From: Peromyscus leucopus
Lineage: Eukaryota > Chordata > Mammalia > Rodentia > Cricetidae
Assembly (NCBI RefSeq): GCF_004664715.2
Contig: NC_051082.1
Span: 11,107,998 to 11,171,997, forward strand
Reading direction: 5' to 3'
DNA: 64,000 bases
Shown here: one piece after another, positions 1-10,292 of the stretch
Numbering within the stretch: position 1 is the stretch's first letter
How the letters are laid out: every line of letters starts with the position of its first letter
Translations under genes and position numbers: made by a program
The notes under the pieces: model-generated
What the model was told of the DNA's origin: nothing
Seen by the model: only the letters and a program-made list of their open reading frames with translations
Database searches by the model: none

Positions 1-430
1 AGATGAAAGACCATGCTGATGAGGACTGTCTGGCTTTATGTGGGGATTTCAACTCAGGTTCTCATCCTTGTACATCAAGTTCTCTACCCAGGGAGCCATC
101 TCCAGGAGGGAACCCTCCATGGTAGGTCTCCTTACCCATCCCCTGCCTTCTCCTTGCTCACACGTGGGTTTTTTTTTTTTTTTATCCTGGTGTTAAACGC
201 ATCTAGCACACTGGGAGTTAGCTGGATCCATCTGGTGCAGCACCAGACTCTGCAAAGCCTGCCCTGGCATGGCCCACCCCATGCAGGACTCAATGAATAT
301 TTCCATTCAGCCTTCCCACAACTGTGCCAACAAGTTTTGTAGATGTTGTCACTGAAAAGGTTCCCAGCCCCTGTGATTAGAAACACAACTGCCCAGAAGT
401 CCCATCAAACTGCCTCAGAAAGACTCCACC
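1..430. other. Single-copy sequence, no gene seen
   Basis: Short frames on both strands lack coding character. A T homopolymer lies at 169-183. I recognise no repeat family, so this may be unique intergenic or intronic DNA. Confidence 0.5.
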
Positions 431-494
431 ATTTCTCTTTTCTTTTTTCTTTCCTTTTCTTTTCTTTCTTTTTTTTTAACTTTTTAAAAAAAAA
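431..494. repeat. Pyrimidine-rich (TTTTC)n tract ending in T and A runs
   Basis: About 60 bases of C/T only, followed by a T run and an A run. It is probably an expanded simple repeat; the lysine-rich minus-strand frame across it is an artefact. Confidence 0.8.
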
Positions 495-960
495 GCTCAC
501 AAAACCAATCCATGGCTGTTCTTGAAGTGGACTCATTTGGAAATAAAATCTTTCCACAAAGTGAGTTTTGGCCACACTTCTTCCTTTTGGGTCCAAAAAT
601 GACTTTCTGAGAGCATGTTAGCAAAACTCTGGCAGACCCAAAGCTGGAGGCAGAGGTGGCTCCATCACCGGGGTGGGGGTTGGGGGGGGGCGCTCACAGC
701 CTGGCGCACAAACACTTGCTTTTAATTCTGAGAGCCCAGGCATCTCATTAGACAATTCATCAAAGTCCCCACAGGAAAAAAGGGCTTGGTTTCGGCGGCC
801 CTGGCACCGCCTGAAGCTCAGCCCCGACTTGCAGCCTCCAGCGATTTGGGTCAGAGCCAAGCTAGGCCTTCCAGTTAGCGACAGGCCTGGAGGACTTAGG
901 GCTTCGGCAGGAGGCTGGGCAGGGGTCTGTTGGCCTGGCCACTAGCTGAGGCTGGATACT
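495..960. other. Single-copy sequence with a G run
   Basis: No repeat or gene recognised. A short G-rich tract lies at about 673-690. The frames crossing it are short and unsupported. Confidence 0.45.
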
Positions 961-964
961 GTAA

Positions 965-1260
965 GTGAGTGATGTGGGGGTTCAGGCTGCTATGCAAGTA
1001 AGAAAACCCGAGTTTGATTTCCCAGCACTCACGTGAAGTGCCAGACACAGTGGGGGTATGCTTGAAGTCCCAGCGCCGGAGAGGAAGAGACAGGTGCATT
1101 CCTTGCGATTGCTGGCCAACCAGTCTAGCCAATCAGCAAGCCCTGGGCCCTAACAAGTAAGAGACTCTATTAAAAAAAAAATGGCCCATGCCTGAACAAT
1201 CACATCTAGTGTCAACCTCTGATCTCCACAGACATGCACACATTGCACACACTAGGATGT
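965..1260 (+). mobile_element. B3-like SINE
   Basis: The order matches a diverged plus-strand B3: a tRNA-like head with a GAGTTTGATTTCCCAGCACTC box, a middle ending in an A run near 1171-1180, and a CA-rich tail preceded by CTCTGATCTCCACAGACATG. The 5' end is indistinct. Confidence 0.65.
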
Positions 1261-1270
1261 GACATGGACA

Positions 1271-1548
1271 TCCAGCCCATGGTGGGTGGTGCCATCCCCA
1301 GGCTGGTGGTCCTGGGTTCTATAAGAAAGCAGGCTGAGCAAGCCATGGGGAGCAAGCCAGTAAGCAGCACCCCTCCACGGCCTCTGCATCAGCTCCTGCC
1401 TCCAGGATCCTGCCCTGCTTGAGTTCCTGTCCTGACTTCCTTCAATGATGGACTGCAACGTGGAAGTGTGAGCCAAGCAAACCCTTTCCTCCCCAAGTTC
1501 CTTTGGTCATGGTGTTTCATCAGAGCAGTAGTAACCCTAACGAGGACA
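1271..1548 (+). mobile_element. URR1A-type rodent repeat, 5'-truncated
   Basis: It contains the recurrent blocks GGTGGGTGGTGCCATCCC and AAGAAAGCAGGCTGAGCAAG, then the terminal GTAACCCTAACGAGGACA. Near-identical blocks recur at 16424, 20893 and 30355. I recall this family as a non-autonomous hAT-type DNA transposon of rodents. The first third is missing, and the copy abuts the B3 upstream. Confidence 0.75.
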
Positions 1549-1549
1549 G

Positions 1550-2655
1550 AGAGTGACAAGGAGAGTCAAGTCCAAGGGCCACCTCTCTAGGATGGCATTG
1601 GAGCTAAGACTTGAATGAGTGACGGGAACGAGCCATGTTGATGAATGGCAGAGAGCAAGCAGCCAATGCAGAGGTCCTGATACAGGAGTGTGAGTTCCTT
1701 GCTGGAGGAAGAGCAGGGGCTGCTGGTATCTCTGGAGGGAGGGACGGCATGTGAGGATGGTGGGGGCTGAATCAAGGGAGAGCAGGATGGTGCCAAAGAA
1801 GGAGGACTCCGGGCTTCGTCTTGAGTGAACTAGAAGTCCAAGATGGATTCCTGGCTGAGGTGCCCTGAAGAGAGGGAGGCAAGCCTGGACTGTTCTTGCT
1901 TCCTACAGTCCATCATCCACTCAGCAGCCAGAGAATGAGAAGCTATGGAAAGGCACAGGCAGAAATAGCTATTGGAAGTTAGACAAAAAAGGATTTAAGT
2001 TAGGGTGCAAGCCAACACTGGAAGGGTCACCCCAGGCCTATGTTACCAGCCAGCCAGGATTATCAGCCACCCAGCTGTCATTCATGATGATCCACGGCTC
2101 TTGACTCGATTAGCACTGGCTGCCTCTCTGGGTTCTAAGCTCTGCCTGGCTTAGTCAGGGTGGGCAGGGCACATGGGTCTCTAGAAACAGAGAGTCCCTG
2201 CCAGAGAGAGAATGAAGTCCCACCGAGGTCCAATCAAACCGGCTGGACTAGGGGTGGAGGGCAGGTCTCCTGGGGGCACAAGAGACATTGGGTTGAGAGC
2301 CGGAGTCTGAGTTTTGTGTGGTATTGGAGGGAAGAGCACCAAGGGCAGAGGGGACAGTGAGTGCTAAGAGTCTCAGGCAAGACAGACCCCCATCCATTCA
2401 AGGGAAAGCTGGCATGTATGGCACACAATGCCGACGCCCCACCTGTTTCTCTGTGTATCAATACTGGTGGGAGCACAGCCCTTTTGGGGTGCTGCCTTTC
2501 AAACCCTTGTGGAGGTGGCTGGCTAGTGGCTGGCTCTGGAGGGCTGTAGTCACTGGGGTTATTCACAGAAGAGTTCCCAAGAAGTCATTTTGCAGCACGA
2601 CCCATGGCTGACATCAAATGATCCAACTTGATCTGGACATGTAGAGTCCTATCTG
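1550..2655. other. Single-copy sequence, no gene seen
   Basis: Frames of up to 110 codons occur at 2234-2611 on both strands, but they overlap one another and show no domain or convincing splice frame. No interspersed repeat is recognised. Confidence 0.45.
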
Positions 2656-2659
2656 CTTT

Positions 2660-2880
2660 CCAGGCTCGGCTGGCAGAGTGCTTGCTTGGCATGTACAAAG
2701 CCCTGGGCTTTAACCCTTACCCAGCACTGCGTCCACTGGGCATGGTGGCACATGCCTCCTGTCATCCCTGCACTCAGGAGGTGGAGGCAGGAGGTCAGGA
2801 GTTAGGGTTATCCTTGGCTACAGAGTGAGTCAAGGCCAGCCTGGGCTACGTGAGACCTTAACTCAAAAAAAAAAAAAAAA
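2660..2880 (+). mobile_element. B4 SINE (ID-like head plus B1-like body)
   Basis: The ID/tRNA-like head has GCAGAGTGCTTGCTTGGCAT. It is followed at about 2733 by a B1-like body (GGGCATGGTGGCACATGCC) and an A tail from 2865. This head-body order defines B4. Confidence 0.8.
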
Positions 2881-3094
2881 GAAGGAAGGAAGAAAGGAAG
2901 AGAAAGAGAGAGAAAGAGAAAAAAGAGAGAGAAAGGAAAGAGAGAAAGAAAGGAAGGGAAGAGGGAAGGAAGAAGAGAAGGGAAGAAGGAAAGAAGAGAA
3001 GAAAAAAGAAGGGAAGAAAGAAGGGAAATGAAGGAAGGAAAAGGAAGGAAGGAAAGGAAGTAGGGAGGGGAAGAAGGGAGGAAGGAAGGAAGGA
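2865..3094. repeat. Long purine tract (GGAA/GAAA)n
   Basis: About 230 bases that are almost entirely A and G, interrupted by only a couple of T residues (for example at 3061). It grows out of the A tail of the preceding B4, a common origin for such tracts. Polypurine of this length could form triplex DNA. The Lys/Glu-rich and Phe/Leu/Ser-rich frames here are artefacts. Confidence 0.9.
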
Positions 3095-3435
3095 CCCAGT
3101 TTGCTTTAGAGACAGATCTATCTGCCCGCGTCTCCTATTCCCCAAGGATCCTTCTCATCCCAGACATCACTTTTATTGGAGCCGTTGGCTCATTTCACCC
3201 AATTGGATCTGCTTGGTTTCAAAATCTGCACGGTGTCAGCTGATACCAAAGAAACCACACAAGCCTCCCACTCCCCACTCACCCCTGCCTGGGCTGGTGG
3301 GGTTCTAAACAAGCCTCAGCCGGACTCGGAGCCCAACACCGAAGAGCCTTGACCGTCACGGGTGGCAACATTATTTATTTATTTATTTTTAAAATTTCAT
3401 TTCCAGTCTCAGCTCTTTCAGTTTCGGTGACAAAG
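3095..3435. other. Single-copy sequence with short (TTTA)n
   Basis: No gene recognised. A (TTTA)n run occupies about 3371-3390, followed by an A/T-rich stretch. Confidence 0.5.
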
Positions 3436-3720
3436 GTGATCACTCCTTCATTCCACAGGTACATCAAGTCCTTCCTGGGTTCTGAGTGCTGTGCTAGGTA
3501 TAGCCCCCCCCCCCCCCCCCCCCCGTCATGGCTCCAACCTTGGTGAACATCAGTGGGGTCTGCAGCCTAGTGAGGAAGGCAGACTGTTGACTGTAATGGC
3601 TCAGAGTCGTTTAATCATGCACGGGATGTTTTTTTAACAAGTGTTTATTGAGCAGCTTTTTGATGCCACCCTGGACACAGGGCTTGCCACGGCGAAACTG
3701 ATACGCCCAAACTGGATATT
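3436..3720. mobile_element. Ancient L2/MIR-type repeat remnants with a C21 run
   Basis: The wording TTCTGAGTGCTGTGCTAGGT and TTTATTGAGCAGC resembles the 3' region of L2 and MIR elements. A run of 21 C residues at 3504-3524 interrupts it. The copy is old and diverged, so family and strand are uncertain. Confidence 0.4.
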
Positions 3721-3744
3721 TCTATTTCTTTACATTGACTGATT

Positions 3745-3915
3745 GGGGGGTCAGTGAGTGGCAGGGGTGAGTGCCATGGCACACATGTGGAGGTCAGAGG
3801 ACACCCTGGGGGAGTTCACTCTCTCCTTCCACCCTTCCGGTCCCAAGGATCGAACTCAGATCCTCAGGCTTGGTGGCAAGTGCCGATTCCCACTGAACCA
3901 TCCTGCCAGCCCTCA
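3745..3915 (-). mobile_element. B3-like SINE, 5' half
   Basis: Read on the minus strand it starts near 3915 with the tRNA-like head (AGGGCTGGCAGGATGGTTCA) and runs through the box B-like GATCCTTGGGACC to a GGTCAGAGGAC-type tail. Confidence 0.75.
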
Positions 3916-4117
3916 TATGAGATAGTAATGGTGCTGAGGCTGGAATAAGATACGATCACCCTCCTCCCCAACCCTCAGCCCGGCACTGTTCTTATGACTT
4001 CATCTACCACATTGTGAGCCTTCTGTGGCTCCCCGGTGCTCAAGAGGGTGACAGTGCCAGCCTACAATGCCCATGTCTCTGCTCTACCCCAAACCCAGCT
4101 GATTTTTGTCTGACCAT

Positions 4118-4245
4118 TGCCAGTTGTGCAACTGTGGGGGCACAGGTGCTTTTCTAGCCTCAGTTTCCCTTTCTGTAGGATGGAGACAACGATGGTTCCT
4201 ATCTCAGCAGAGCCTCACGAGGACCCTGTGAATATTAGACGTCAT
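4118..4245 (+). mobile_element. MIR fragment
   Basis: CCTCAGTTTCCCTTTCTGTA followed by an ATGGAGACAA block and CACGAGGA matches the MIR core/3' half in sense orientation. It is an old pan-mammalian SINE. Confidence 0.6.
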
Positions 4246-4269
4246 TACTTGTAGCTCCACCACTGAGCG

Positions 4270-4390
4270 GCAGCCCCCAGCCCCTGCGTATTGGACACAG
4301 GGTCTCACCGTGTGGCTCAGGCTGGTCTCAAACACGGCATCCCCCTGCCTCAGTCTCTTGAGGGCTGTGGTGTCAGGCTCAAGCATGTTG
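4270..4390 (-). mobile_element. B1/B4-type SINE fragment
   Basis: The reverse-complement B1 signature is present: ACAGGGTCTCACCGTGTGGC, then GCTGGTCTCAAAC and CTGCCTCAGTCTC. It is diverged and short. Confidence 0.65.
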
Positions 4391-4584
4391 TTTTAACGAC
4401 AGTAGTGGAGTATCAAGCTTTATTCATGACTACCAGCGTAAAAATATACCCCTAGATCCCCTGGCCTATAAACGCAGTCACGTGACATGCTGTCGGCTAA
4501 CGGCGTTTATTCAGAAGTGATGCCTACAGTTTTCTGTTGGTGCCTCTCAAAGGGGAGTGAGATGCCCCGTCTTAGTCTTTTTCC

Positions 4585-4760
4585 TTTCTCCCTCTGTCTG
4601 GGATGTAGTTACAATGGCAGGATCTGTAGCAGCCATCACGGACCGTGAGACAGAAGCTGTACGTTGGCGATGGCAGAGCCACAACCGCTCAGTTGCCCCC
4701 CCCCCTTCCAGGTCCTGGGGGTTGTAACTTCTAGGTTGGTTTGGTTCAGGACACATTCAT
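4585..4760 (+). mobile_element. Ancient interspersed repeat, family unassigned
   Basis: The CAGCCATCACGGACCGTGAG and GGCGATGGCAGAGCCACAAC blocks resemble an old mammalian repeat whose other parts appear at 42528-42890 and, inverted, at 38521-38590. A C run sits inside it. Family not named with confidence. Confidence 0.4.
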
Positions 4761-5068
4761 CAGGCACCTGCTGTCCCAGAGAGGGCTTGGTTTAGAAATC
4801 CAATGTGAAAACTCTGGTTCTTCCCTGTAGGAGCTCCAGGTCATGAGGTTCCTTGCGAAGCCTCATGACCGGCCTTCACTCTCTCCATCAACAGTCACTA
4901 ATTTGCACCGACCGGACGGATGCGCAGTGCTTTGTAAGCTCTTTGGATTCTAATGAGAGCACCCAGCCCATAAATCCTAAGGCCTGTCACATTTTTTTTT
5001 TTAAATATTTTGACTAACCACAGCCTTGCAATGTAGATTTTACTGTTTTGTCCCATATTGCTTTCATG
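4761..5068. other. Single-copy sequence
   Basis: No gene or clear repeat. A short T run (4991-5002) lies within AT-rich sequence. Confidence 0.45.
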
Positions 5069-5069
5069 A

Positions 5070-5288
5070 TTATTTTTAAAGTTCTATTTATTAGGGTGTG
5101 GTGTTCGTGTGTGTGTGTGTGTGGGGGGGGAGTATGTGCATGTGTCATGGTGTACTCTCAGAGGTCAGAGGTCAACTTGAGAGAGTCAGTTCTCCCCCCT
5201 CCACCGTGTGGATCCTGGGGATCAAAAACCAAACTTTCAGGCTCAGCAACAATGGCCTTTACCCATTGGGCCATCTTGCCCTGCCCAC
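5070..5288 (-). mobile_element. B3-like SINE with GT tract
   Basis: The minus-strand head lies at about 5285 (GGGCAGGGCAAGATGGCCCA), with a middle GATCCCCAGGATCC. The 3' tail is expanded into GT/G-rich sequence at about 5105-5130. Confidence 0.7.
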
Positions 5289-5302
5289 AGTTTTTTTTTT
5301 TT

Positions 5303-6310
5303 TTTTAGTTAGCATGTGAAATAATGGACTTCATTATGACATTTTCATAATTGTCTGTCACCATGCTTCAGCCATGTTGCCCCCCTATGGCCTTCCCTGG
5401 ACCCCCCAGCCCTCCCACTCCTCTCCTCCTCCCAAACACCCCCCTCTGCTGCCCTCATGCTGCTGGCGTGTATTTAGATGTGTGTACGTCTACCGCCCGT
5501 ACACCAGAGAAAGCAGCCATGCCTGTCTTCCTTCCCGCTTCCCCTCAGGCTCCTTCCTCTTCCACGTGACCCCACTCCCGCCCTTGAGCCCCACCCACTC
5601 TCACATTCACAACCAGGTCCTGCACATGAGAGAGAACCATGCAACATTGGTCTTTCTGAGCCTGGCTTATTTCCCTTAACGCGGTGCTCTCCAGCTCCAT
5701 CCATTTCTCTGCAAACGGCTCTGTTCCACCGATCTTTTTTACAGCCGAATGGACGTCCATTGTGTCTGCATACCGCGTTTTCTTCATCCGTTCACATTGG
5801 GCCCCTTGGCTGTTTCCCTTCTTGGCTGTGGGTAGAGCCTCAATCGGGGCAGAAATGGAAGTGCGGTGGTCTCTGTGGTGGGTCCTTTGTATGCGCACCA
5901 GACAGTAGCAGAGCAGGCTCAAATGGTAGCTGTAGTTCAGTTTTTGGAGAAATCTCCATGCTGGCGCTCATGGCAACTGTGCCAGCTAATATTCCCATCA
6001 GCAGCACTAAAGCCCCATCCCCCTTATCCTCCCAAGAGCTATGGATTCTTGATACTGTTTCTGCCTAGGGTGGTATAGGATCTCAGTGTGGCTCTGATGT
6101 GAGGTTCCCTGACAGCTGCAGATGCTGAATATTTTTCTTGTATTTTTCTCCCATTTCTCATTCTTTTGAAAGCTGTCCATTCAATGTATTTATTTCTCCA
6201 TGTACTGATTGGATGGGTTTTTTTTTTTGTGTGTGTGTGTGTGTGTGTATGCGTTTAATTTTTAGAGCTCTTTATTAATAGTGTCTGTTATCAGATAAAT
6301 AGTTGTGCTC
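5303..6310 (-). mobile_element. Old L1 LINE, 3' end (ORF2 C-terminal region and 3' UTR), minus strand
   Basis: Read on the plus strand the text is the classic antisense L1 order. CTGAGCCTGGCTTATTTCCC is followed by CTCCAGCTCCATCCATTTCT, then a GACGTCCATTGTGTCTGCAT block, a diverged ATTCCCATCAGCAGCAC block, and TATCAGATAAATAGTTG at the end. This corresponds to the end of L1 ORF2 and the 3' UTR on the minus strand. A T run plus (GT)n at 6218-6247 interrupts it. The 196-codon plus-strand frame across it is spurious, and no intact ORF2 remains. Confidence 0.75.
6218..6247. repeat. T run plus (GT)n microsatellite
   Basis: A short T homopolymer followed by about ten GT units, lying inside the L1 remnant. 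Confidence 0.9.
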
Positions 6311-6856
6311 AGTCAGTTTATAGCTGAATTTATTGAGGCTTACTCTGCCCAGACAACTGCTCCAGCATTTACTGTAATGTCAAGATTCCAGCCCAGCTCT
6401 GGGCCACTTCAGAACCTGGCTTTAGCTGCAAATTTTCAATCATAGCAGAGCTCAACCATGTCTCCCTCCCTTCCTGTACCCACACTGGCACACTATTGTC
6501 CTCGCCGTGGCACAGGTTCAAATCCAAGGTTGTGGTACTAGAGGATAAAAGTCCGTTCGAGGGCCTCTTTGGAAAGTTACAAAGGATGCAATTGCCTTTC
6601 GGCTAGGTGGATCAGGTCGATCTGTTTGCTGATTGTGTGTTTCCTGAGCCATGTGATGCTCTTGTCTCATCCTCCATGTCCCCTGAGTGTTCAGAATCTA
6701 ACAATCGCACCTTCCCAGAGCAGCATCCTGGAGGTGCCGTGGGACTGCAAGGGTTAAGCTGCCTCTGGGTTACAGATGCAGGGAGACTCAGGGGAGGTGT
6801 TCCCATTTCTGATAAGATGAGAAAAGGGAGCAGCTGGTTCCATTGGGGCCTGCGAG
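6311..6856. other. Single-copy sequence
   Basis: No repeat family recognised. A 141-codon plus-strand frame starts here but gains length only by passing through the downstream minisatellite. Confidence 0.45.
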
Positions 6857-7018
6857 AGGGGCAGGGAGGAGCCACAGAGGCAGAGGGGCAGGGAGGAGCC
6901 ACAGAGGCAGAGGGGCAGGGAGGAGCCACAGAGGCAGAGGGGCAGGGAGGAGCCACAGAGGCAGAGGGGCAGGGAGGAGCCACAGAGGCAGAGGGGCAGG
7001 GAGGAGCCACAGAGGCAG
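6857..7018. repeat. 27-bp minisatellite, six perfect copies
   Basis: A 27-bp unit (key blocks AGGGGCAGGGAGG and AGCCACAGAGGCAG) is repeated six times without a mismatch, 162 bp in total. Because 27 is a multiple of three, every frame stays open, producing repetitive peptides on both strands (for example EGQGGATEA on the plus strand). These are not genes. Perfect identity implies recent expansion or homogenisation, and the copy number is probably polymorphic. Confidence 0.97.
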
Positions 7019-7237
7019 CGATAGATGAATGACTGATGGGCCAGGGTGATCAGGCAGGGCCTCTACTTGAAGGGACAGGGAGATGGCTGAGCCAGGGGGA
7101 GGGTGTGAGCTGGAGACAGGGAGCAGGGCCTTGCAGGAAGCCATCCTGTTTCTCATATGGGTAGCATGGAGACCCCACACTCCCAACCAGGCTGTGCCTT
7201 CCACCCAGGGCATGGTTTTCCCTTGGCTTTCAGGTTT
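7019..7237. other. Single-copy flank of the minisatellite
   Basis: G/A-rich sequence resembling the minisatellite composition (GGGAGATGG, CCAGGGGGAGGG) but not repeated. No gene. Confidence 0.5.
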
Positions 7238-7400
7238 GGCTGTTTTGGGGGCCAGGGTCTCATGTATCATGTAGCCCAGGCTGGCTTGGAACTCACTATG
7301 CAGTTGAGGATGAACTTGAACTTTGGATCCTCCAGCCCCCTGAGCACAGGGATTGCAGGTGTGCACGGGCACACTTAGGAAAGCGTGCTATCAACTAAGA
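7238..7400 (-). mobile_element. B4/B1-type SINE
   Basis: Reverse-complement B1 body (CATGTAGCCCAGGCTGGCTT, GGAACTCACTATGCAG, GGGATTGCAGGTGTGCA) followed by an ID-like head read in reverse (AAAGCGTGCTATCAACTAAG). That order is B4 on the minus strand. Confidence 0.75.
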
Positions 7401-7423
7401 CACCCTCAGACCCCATATGCTCA

Positions 7424-7487
7424 TTTTATTTTATTTTATTTTATTTTATTTTATTTTATTTTATTTTATTTTATTTTATTTTTTTTT
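7424..7487. repeat. (TTTTA)n pentanucleotide microsatellite
   Basis: About twelve near-perfect ATTTT units ending in a T run. Confidence 0.95.
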
Positions 7488-8480
7488 GTTTAATGGAGGA
7501 GTTTGCACTTCCTTCAGGAAGCCTGTGCCCTGGCTGGAACATTCTAGAACCTTATCCTCCGCACCGCCTCCCAGTAAAGCTACGTGCTGTTTGTATTTTC
7601 AGTTGGTTGACCCAATGGGTGCTCAAGTCAGATTTGGGCCTCAGGTGGGGAGTCCCGGGCAGGAGCTTCTGCCTGGAGCTTCGTTTCTAGCCAGGCAAGT
7701 TCAAAGCCCAGTGAGACTGTCATGTTGTGCTCCCCCAGTGCTAGGGACCACAGTGGCAGTTCTTCCCGGTGGCATCTGACTAGGACTTGCCTGGCTCCTG
7801 AGGTGATCATCCTTCCTAACCAGCCCCACCTTCCATCATCACCCTCACCTCCCACCATCCCAGGACTCTTGTGAGACATGTGACAGGCTGAGCTATGGAG
7901 GGTAGTGTGGGCCCGCTGTGTGTGCTGGGTAGGCCTGCAAAGGTCAAGCTCAAGTTCACCACACTGGAGCTGAAAAGAGATTCCACAGTCCGCACTCTGA
8001 CTCTCCTCAGGAGTTGGCTCAAATGTTCCTCTTCCTAGTTGACCGCCAGTGTCCCGTCCCATGAGGCATCAGCGGCAATGATTTCCCATGGATGGTACTA
8101 CGTGGCTAGGCCCCTCTCTCCTGCCCAGCAAGTGAGCCTGAGGTCTGGCTCAAAACTCTGGGGCCCTTGCCTAGCCTCTCATCTTCTCAATGAAACCTCC
8201 ATGTCTCTGGGTGTCCCTGCAAGGCTCTTATTGGAAAATGAATACCTGACTTTACTTAGAGATGAGGGAATAATTGGCCCCGGTCAGATCAGTGGGGGCA
8301 GGGAGGAGACCACCCGAGCCACAGCCACATCTCTGAGGAGGAACTCCAGAGCTGGGACTGGTTGAGGTGAGTGTTTCTTGGTGAGGGTAAAAGCCATGAA
8401 GACCCCCAACCTGTCTCCTTTCTCTCCTGGCGTGGGCCCTAGGCCAAGTTGGAAAGTCCGGCTTCCTTCCACCTGACTTG
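7488..8480. other. Single-copy sequence, no gene seen
   Basis: Overlapping frames of up to 144 codons (7628-8062 minus, 7417-7779 plus) show no recognisable domain, and the plus one begins in (TTTTA)n. No interspersed repeat is clear. Confidence 0.45.
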
Positions 8481-8760
8481 TATTTCACTACGATGAGATT
8501 CCTGCTCACTTAATTGGCTTTAGAGGCTTGTAAAAGCCTCTCGGCTGGAATCACAAATCCTTCACAGGCCATCCCAGTGCAGAGCGCATCATGGCTTGCT
8601 TTCAACGTGGGCCCTGGGTGGGCAGTAAATCAGATTCCCCTCACTGCCTCCACCCAAGGCAGAGGCGATTGCCAGAGCGCCAGGCTTTTTGGAGATGCAG
8701 ATCCACCCCACAGGAGATGTGTGATACGTGGGGGCATCCTGGGAAGCCCTTGAGACTCAT
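8480..8760. other. Candidate conserved non-coding block
   Basis: Balanced, repeat-free sequence with motifs such as CACTTAATTGGC (homeodomain-like) and AGTAAATCAGATT. The impression of constraint comes only from the lack of repeats and from motif texture. Confidence 0.2.
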
Positions 8761-8986
8761 ATTGGATCCAAAGGTCGGGTGACTCTGGTCCCCAACAAGT
8801 TCAAGGGTGAGAAGGAAATGAAGCAGGATCTGGAGCCCCCATCTTGGCAGCAGGGGTGGGGCAACACCCAGGCTCAGAACAGTGCAGTTGAGGCTGGCTA
8901 AGAGTGCTTGGGGTGGGGAGGGGCTTCTCCAAATCAGACGTTATATTTACATATTCAAAAGTAATGAATGTTTTGCGAACCAAATA

Positions 8987-8989
<3 letters not shown>

Positions 8990-9043
<54 letters not shown>

Positions 9044-9096
9044 CCACACTCACACACCCACAGAGAGGGAAGTGGGGAGGGAGAGAGGGAGGGAGG
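8990..9096. repeat. (TA)n followed by CA-rich and GA-rich tracts
   Basis: Uninterrupted TA dinucleotides at about 8990-9036, then CA-rich sequence to about 9062 and G/A-rich sequence to about 9096. The stacked Tyr-Ile frames are artefacts. Confidence 0.95.
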
Positions 9097-9164
9097 TACA
9101 GAAAGGGAAAAAAGCAAAAGAAATCAAAAGTGTCTTCACATATTTTATCTCCCTCTTCCTAGCT

Positions 9165-9200
9165 GTAACAGTTGAAGGTATGTGCTACCATGCCCGGCTC
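9165..9200 (-). mobile_element. B1 SINE end fragment
   Basis: GGTATGTGCTACCATGCCCG is the reverse complement of a B1 5' end. The rest of the element seems to be lost or replaced by the simple repeats upstream. Confidence 0.5.
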
Positions 9201-9272
9201 TGTGGTTGTCTGTCTTTTTTTTTTAAATAATAAACTAAGTGGAATATCTAAGACAAAGAGTAGGTACTTTTA

Positions 9273-9392
9273 AAATTATATATATATATATATATATGTA
9301 TGCATATATACACATATGTGTTGTATATATGTTATATATATTGTATATATGTTATATATGTTGTATATGTATGTGTATGTATGTATATATGT
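9273..9392. repeat. TA/TG-rich degenerate microsatellite
   Basis: A (TA)n core at about 9277-9297, then imperfect TATATG/TTGTATATATG motifs. Strongly AT-rich and prone to melting. Confidence 0.9.
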
Positions 9393-9464
9393 TGTCCAAA
9401 ATGCCTTTTTGAAAATTTGCATCAAGCAAATTCTTCAGAAAAAAATGCCTTAAAAATTGTTTTA

Positions 9465-9560
9465 GGGCTGGAGATGAGGTTCAGCAGGCAGAGCGCTTGC
9501 CTAGGAGGATCAGGAGTTCAAGGTCATTTTTAGCTCCATGAAAACTCTGAGGTTAGCCTG
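9465..9560 (+). mobile_element. ID/B4-head SINE fragment
   Basis: GGGCTGGAGATGAGGTTCAG and GCAGAGCGCTTGCCTAGGAG match an ID-type head, followed by a diverged remainder. Confidence 0.6.
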
Positions 9561-9754
9561 AATTATTTTTTAAAAAGAAAATCAAACAACACAGAAATAC
9601 AAAGTTCTTTCAACCCAGTGGTCGAACACATGGCTCTGGTCATGAAAACAAAACTAAATAGGTCATAAAACAAATCCCAAAATTATGAACCTGAGAGAGG
9701 GAGTGGTAGGGATGGGGGGCATTGATGAGAACAGGAGAGAGATGAGAGATGAGA

Positions 9755-9829
9755 CAGACAGAGAGAGAGAGAGAGACAGAGAGAGAGAGACAGAGAGACA
9801 GAGAGACAGAGAGAGAGAGAGAGAGAGGA
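9755..9829. repeat. (GA)n/(GACA)n purine-rich microsatellite
   Basis: Alternating GA with periodic GACA. The flanks at 9561-9754 and 9830-9960 hold no recognised gene or repeat. Confidence 0.95.
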
Positions 9830-9960
9830 CTAATCAGAATATGTGTGTACATGCTGCTAAGCAACAATATTAATAAGTAAAAATATTTTAAGAATATTTG
9901 TTTTCACTTTCCTGAGAAGACTTCGTTTCTGCTTCTGCTTTGGTCCATTTTTACGACCAC

Positions 9961-10099
9961 ACTTAAGTACCTGAGGCTAGACAACTTTATGAAAGAAAGA
10001 GGTTTGCTTTGGCACAGAGGTCTAGAGGGTTCAGGTCGACAGGTCAGATCTGGTGATCAGCGGGTCAGGATTAGAGAGCACCAGAGGTGTGTGTGTGCA

Positions 10100-10130
<31 letters not shown>

Positions 10131-10142
10131 GTGCGTGTGCGT

Positions 10143-10189
<47 letters not shown>

Positions 10190-10292
10190 CTACTTCTCTC
10201 TCATGACATAACCAGTAATTATCCTCCGGGCTCCACCCCTATGACCTCATCCAATCCTAATCAGCTTGTGGCCTTCCCCACAACACCATAGT
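9961..10292. mobile_element. Ancient interspersed repeat split by a GT/GC microsatellite
   Basis: The left part (GTACCTGAGGCTAGACAACT, AAAGAAAGAGGTTTGC) and the right part (TATGACCTCATCCAATCCTA, CTCCACCCC) match two ends of an old mammalian repeat I recognise but cannot name. A related 3' part lies at 55035-55168. Confidence 0.45.
10087..10188. repeat. (GTGTGC)n plus (GT)n microsatellite
   Basis: Imperfect GTGCGT/GTGCAT hexamers change at about 10153 into a pure GT run. The alternating purine-pyrimidine character favours Z-DNA. Confidence 0.97.

Noticed and set aside
5478..6068. 196-codon plus-strand frame
   Set aside because: It is antisense to an L1 3' end and has no independent support.
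6607..7372. Repetitive protein-like frames on both strands
   Set aside because: Produced by a 27-bp minisatellite whose unit length is a multiple of three.
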